NCBI GenBank assembly: GCA_903926565.1
Contig: CAIYJU010000002.1
Span: forward strand, 1 to 43,545
Reading direction: 5' to 3'
DNA from: an uncultured Bacteroidales bacterium
Lineage (GTDB): Bacteria; Bacteroidota; Bacteroidia; Bacteroidales; FEN-979
DNA: 43,545 nt
Below are positions 41,767 to 43,545 of the stretch, piece after piece; position 1 is the first letter of the stretch, and the number at the start of each line of letters is the position of its first letter. A program made the position numbers and the translations under genes. Under the pieces are notes generated by a model. It saw only the letters and a program-made list of their open reading frames with translations. It did no database searches and was not told the origin of the DNA.

Positions 41767-43545
41767 ATGGTTAAAATTTACAAACTAGTAGTTGTTCTGA
41801 GCATTCTGGTTGTTTGCTTTAACGACAATTATGGCCAGGGGCCTCCCGCCGGTTTTGCCTTTTCGGCAACAATAACGGATAGCCTGGCAACACCGGTGCG
41901 AATGGCCATCGACAACATGGACAATATTTATGTAACTGATGCGTACGATAAGCTGATCAGGAAATACAATTCAGCCGGGAGTTTTACCGGGTCGATCATG
42001 ACGGGAGGTTCCCCGATATCCATCGCCATCAATGATGCGAATACCCTCTTTTTCGGAGATGGAGTCACGGGGAAAATTTTCAGGGTCAATTCAAATGGAA
42101 CAACCGCTGAAATATATTCCGGAGCCGCTTTCCCCTCTTCCATGGTGTTTGGTTCAAACGGGAATCTCTACATTTCCGACAGCAAGCTGAAGCGGATCAC
42201 GGTCATCAATATTTCGGGGAATCTAATCCGAACCATTGGTGAAGGTGTCTTAACCTATCCTACAGGAATTACTTTTGACAAAAAGAACAACAGAATTCTG
42301 GTTGCAGAACACGGAGGTATCGGCGATGGTTTTACTCCTGTCGTCAAGATAAGAATTTATGACCTGGCAGGCAACCTGATCACCAGCTTCGGTTCCAATG
42401 GAAACGGAGACGGAAAGTTTTACAGAATCCAGGGGCTTGCAGTTGGCCGGTGTGGTGAAATCTATGTTCCGGAACCTTACCAGGGCAATGTCAGTGTGTT
42501 TAATGAAAATACCATTTTTGCCACCAGGTTTGCCCATTACGGAGATAGCATCAGCCAGTTGCGGGTCCCGCTCGATATCGCAATCAATTCAGCGGATAAA
42601 ATTTTCATAACTGCAGAGAATAATGGTAAAATTGAAATTTTCAACATAAACTACCTGTTGCCGACCTCAGCGATCAACTGCGGAAATAAAACCATTTGCG
42701 CAGGGACAACGACCCAGATTCCGGTTCATTTTACGGGGAGAGCCCCATGGACTTTCACCTACACCATCGATGGCACCAATCCTGTGACCATAAGCTCCAC
42801 CAGCGACAACCCCTACCTGATAACCGCATCAGCCCCGGGAAATTACCAGGTAACCGCCTTGTCTGATTCAAGCCTGGCCGGAACCTGCTTTTCGGGCAAT
42901 TCGGTCATCACTGTCAACAACACGATTCCAACATCAACGATATCAGTGCAAAATGCAGCATTCTGTTCCGGTCAGTCCGTTGATATTCCCGTTGTACTTA
43001 CCGGGATAGCCCCATGGACCTTCACCTACACAAACAATGGCGCCAGCCCGCAAACTGTCAGCAACATATTGGCAAGTCCCTACCTGCTGAATATCTCCGC
43101 TCCCGGCGATTACCAGGTCACCGCACTTTCGGGGGCAGGATGTCCGGGGTCAACTTTTACCGGAAACACAATTATTACAGAAAACCCATTGCCCACCGCT
43201 GCAATAGCCACCGGAAACACCAGTATCTGCGAAGGGGATTCAACCTCAATCGCCATCGCATTTACCGGTAATGCTCCATGGTCGTTCACCTATTACATCA
43301 ATGAGGATAATGCAGTTACCGTTTATAACATTACTGACAATCCATATCTGCTGAATGTAACCCAGGCTGGCAAGTACCGGATTACCCATGTGCAGGATGC
43401 TTTTTGCATTGGCAATGCCTCTGCCGGAAGCCATGAAATAAGTATCAGGTCGTTGCCGACATCCAACATAATTTCCGCAAACTCGTCTGTTTGCGTCGGC
43501 AACAGTACAACCATCATCATTGATTTTACGGGAACAGCGCCATGG
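41767..43545 (+). CDS. NHL beta-propeller fused to Ig-like repeats (runs off right edge)
   Basis: The frame is open from ATG 41767 to the window end, 593 residues so far. The signal peptide is MVKIYKLVVVLSILVVCFND plus NYGQ. An NHL propeller (about 25-300) has IYVTDAYDKLIRKYNSAG, LYISDSKLKRITVINISG and IRIYDLAGNLITSFGSNG. From about 300 on come tandem 88-89 residue Ig-like repeats, each with two Cys, an FTG.APWTFTY core and NPYLL..APGNYQV. Three are complete and a fourth begins. The PW cores start at 42745, 43012, 43276 and 43540. Such repeats usually form stalks of T9SS surface proteins; the C-terminus is outside the window. It may be cotranscribed with the c554-like gene, and no promoter is evident in the 84-base gap. 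Confidence 0.8.
   Translation, partial: MVKIYKLVVVLSILVVCFNDNYGQGPPAGFAFSATITDSLATPVRMAIDNMDNIYVTDAYDKLIRKYNSAGSFTGSIMTGGSPISIAINDANTLFFGDGVTGKIFRVNSNGTTAEIYSGAAFPSSMVFGSNGNLYISDSKLKRITVINISGNLIRTIGEGVLTYPTGITFDKKNNRILVAEHGGIGDGFTPVVKIRIYDLAGNLITSFGSNGNGDGKFYRIQGLAVGRCGEIYVPEPYQGNVSVFNENTIFATRFAHYGDSISQLRVPLDIAINSADKIFITAENNGKIEIFNINYLLPTSAINCGNKTICAGTTTQIPVHFTGRAPWTFTYTIDGTNPVTISSTSDNPYLITASAPGNYQVTALSDSSLAGTCFSGNSVITVNNTIPTSTISVQNAAFCSGQSVDIPVVLTGIAPWTFTYTNNGASPQTVSNILASPYLLNISAPGDYQVTALSGAGCPGSTFTGNTIITENPLPTAAIATGNTSICEGDSTSIAIAFTGNAPWSFTYYINEDNAVTVYNITDNPYLLNVTQAGKYRITHVQDAFCIGNASAGSHEISIRSLPTSNIISANSSVCVGNSTTIIIDFTGTAPW

Overview
The window looks like a piece of a Bacteroidota (Bacteroidales-like) chromosome. 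Three giant secreted proteins end in a type IX secretion (T9SS) type A sorting domain, signal peptides are common, ribosome-binding sites are not evident, and several starts carry Bacteroidota-type -7 boxes. No rRNA, tRNA, CRISPR array, integrase or intact insertion sequence was seen. Both ends of the window cut through genes.

Region 1 (1-19.1 kb, all on the minus strand) is a surface-protein island: a beta-helix protein running off the left edge and three mosaic T9SS cargo proteins of 1869, 1412 and 1310 residues. The three cargo genes share a C-terminal cassette that extends beyond the stop codon into a 128-base inverted-repeat element and a terminator hairpin. Between them lie one intact AAA_14/DUF4143 ATPase, two decayed ATPase genes and a cluster of REP-like hairpins.

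Region 2 (19.2-29.4 kb) is mostly housekeeping and exported enzymes: a secreted endonuclease I-type nuclease, a hotdog thioesterase coupled to a methyltransferase, a patatin/POTRA/beta-barrel protein (PlpD-like), a CorA-type transporter, an exported superoxide dismutase with an extra C-terminal domain, and a gingipain-like C25 peptidase.

Region 3 (29.4-43.5 kb) is the most interesting part: a multiheme-cytochrome locus that looks like an extracellular electron transfer system. Five cytochromes carry 34 haem-binding motifs in total (9, 5, 4, 12 and 4). They sit with an outer-membrane beta-barrel, two NHL beta-propellers and a third NHL propeller fused to Ig-like repeats. The barrel, a pentahaem lipoprotein, an NHL lipoprotein and the nonahaem protein form one tight operon, as expected of a porin-cytochrome conduit. 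A second operon encodes NHL protein, dodecahaem cytochrome, histidine kinase and NtrC-type response regulator. The kinase has its own CXXCH haem motif in the extracytoplasmic sensor domain. Sequences resembling sigma-54 (-24/-12) promoters lie 49-67 bases before the first codon of all four transcription units of the locus, and the encoded regulator is a sigma-54 activator. I infer a self-contained circuit in which a haem-based redox sensor switches on the electron-transfer machinery and its own operon. The family assignments are strong; the electron-transfer role, the promoters and the regulatory circuit are inferences from sequence.
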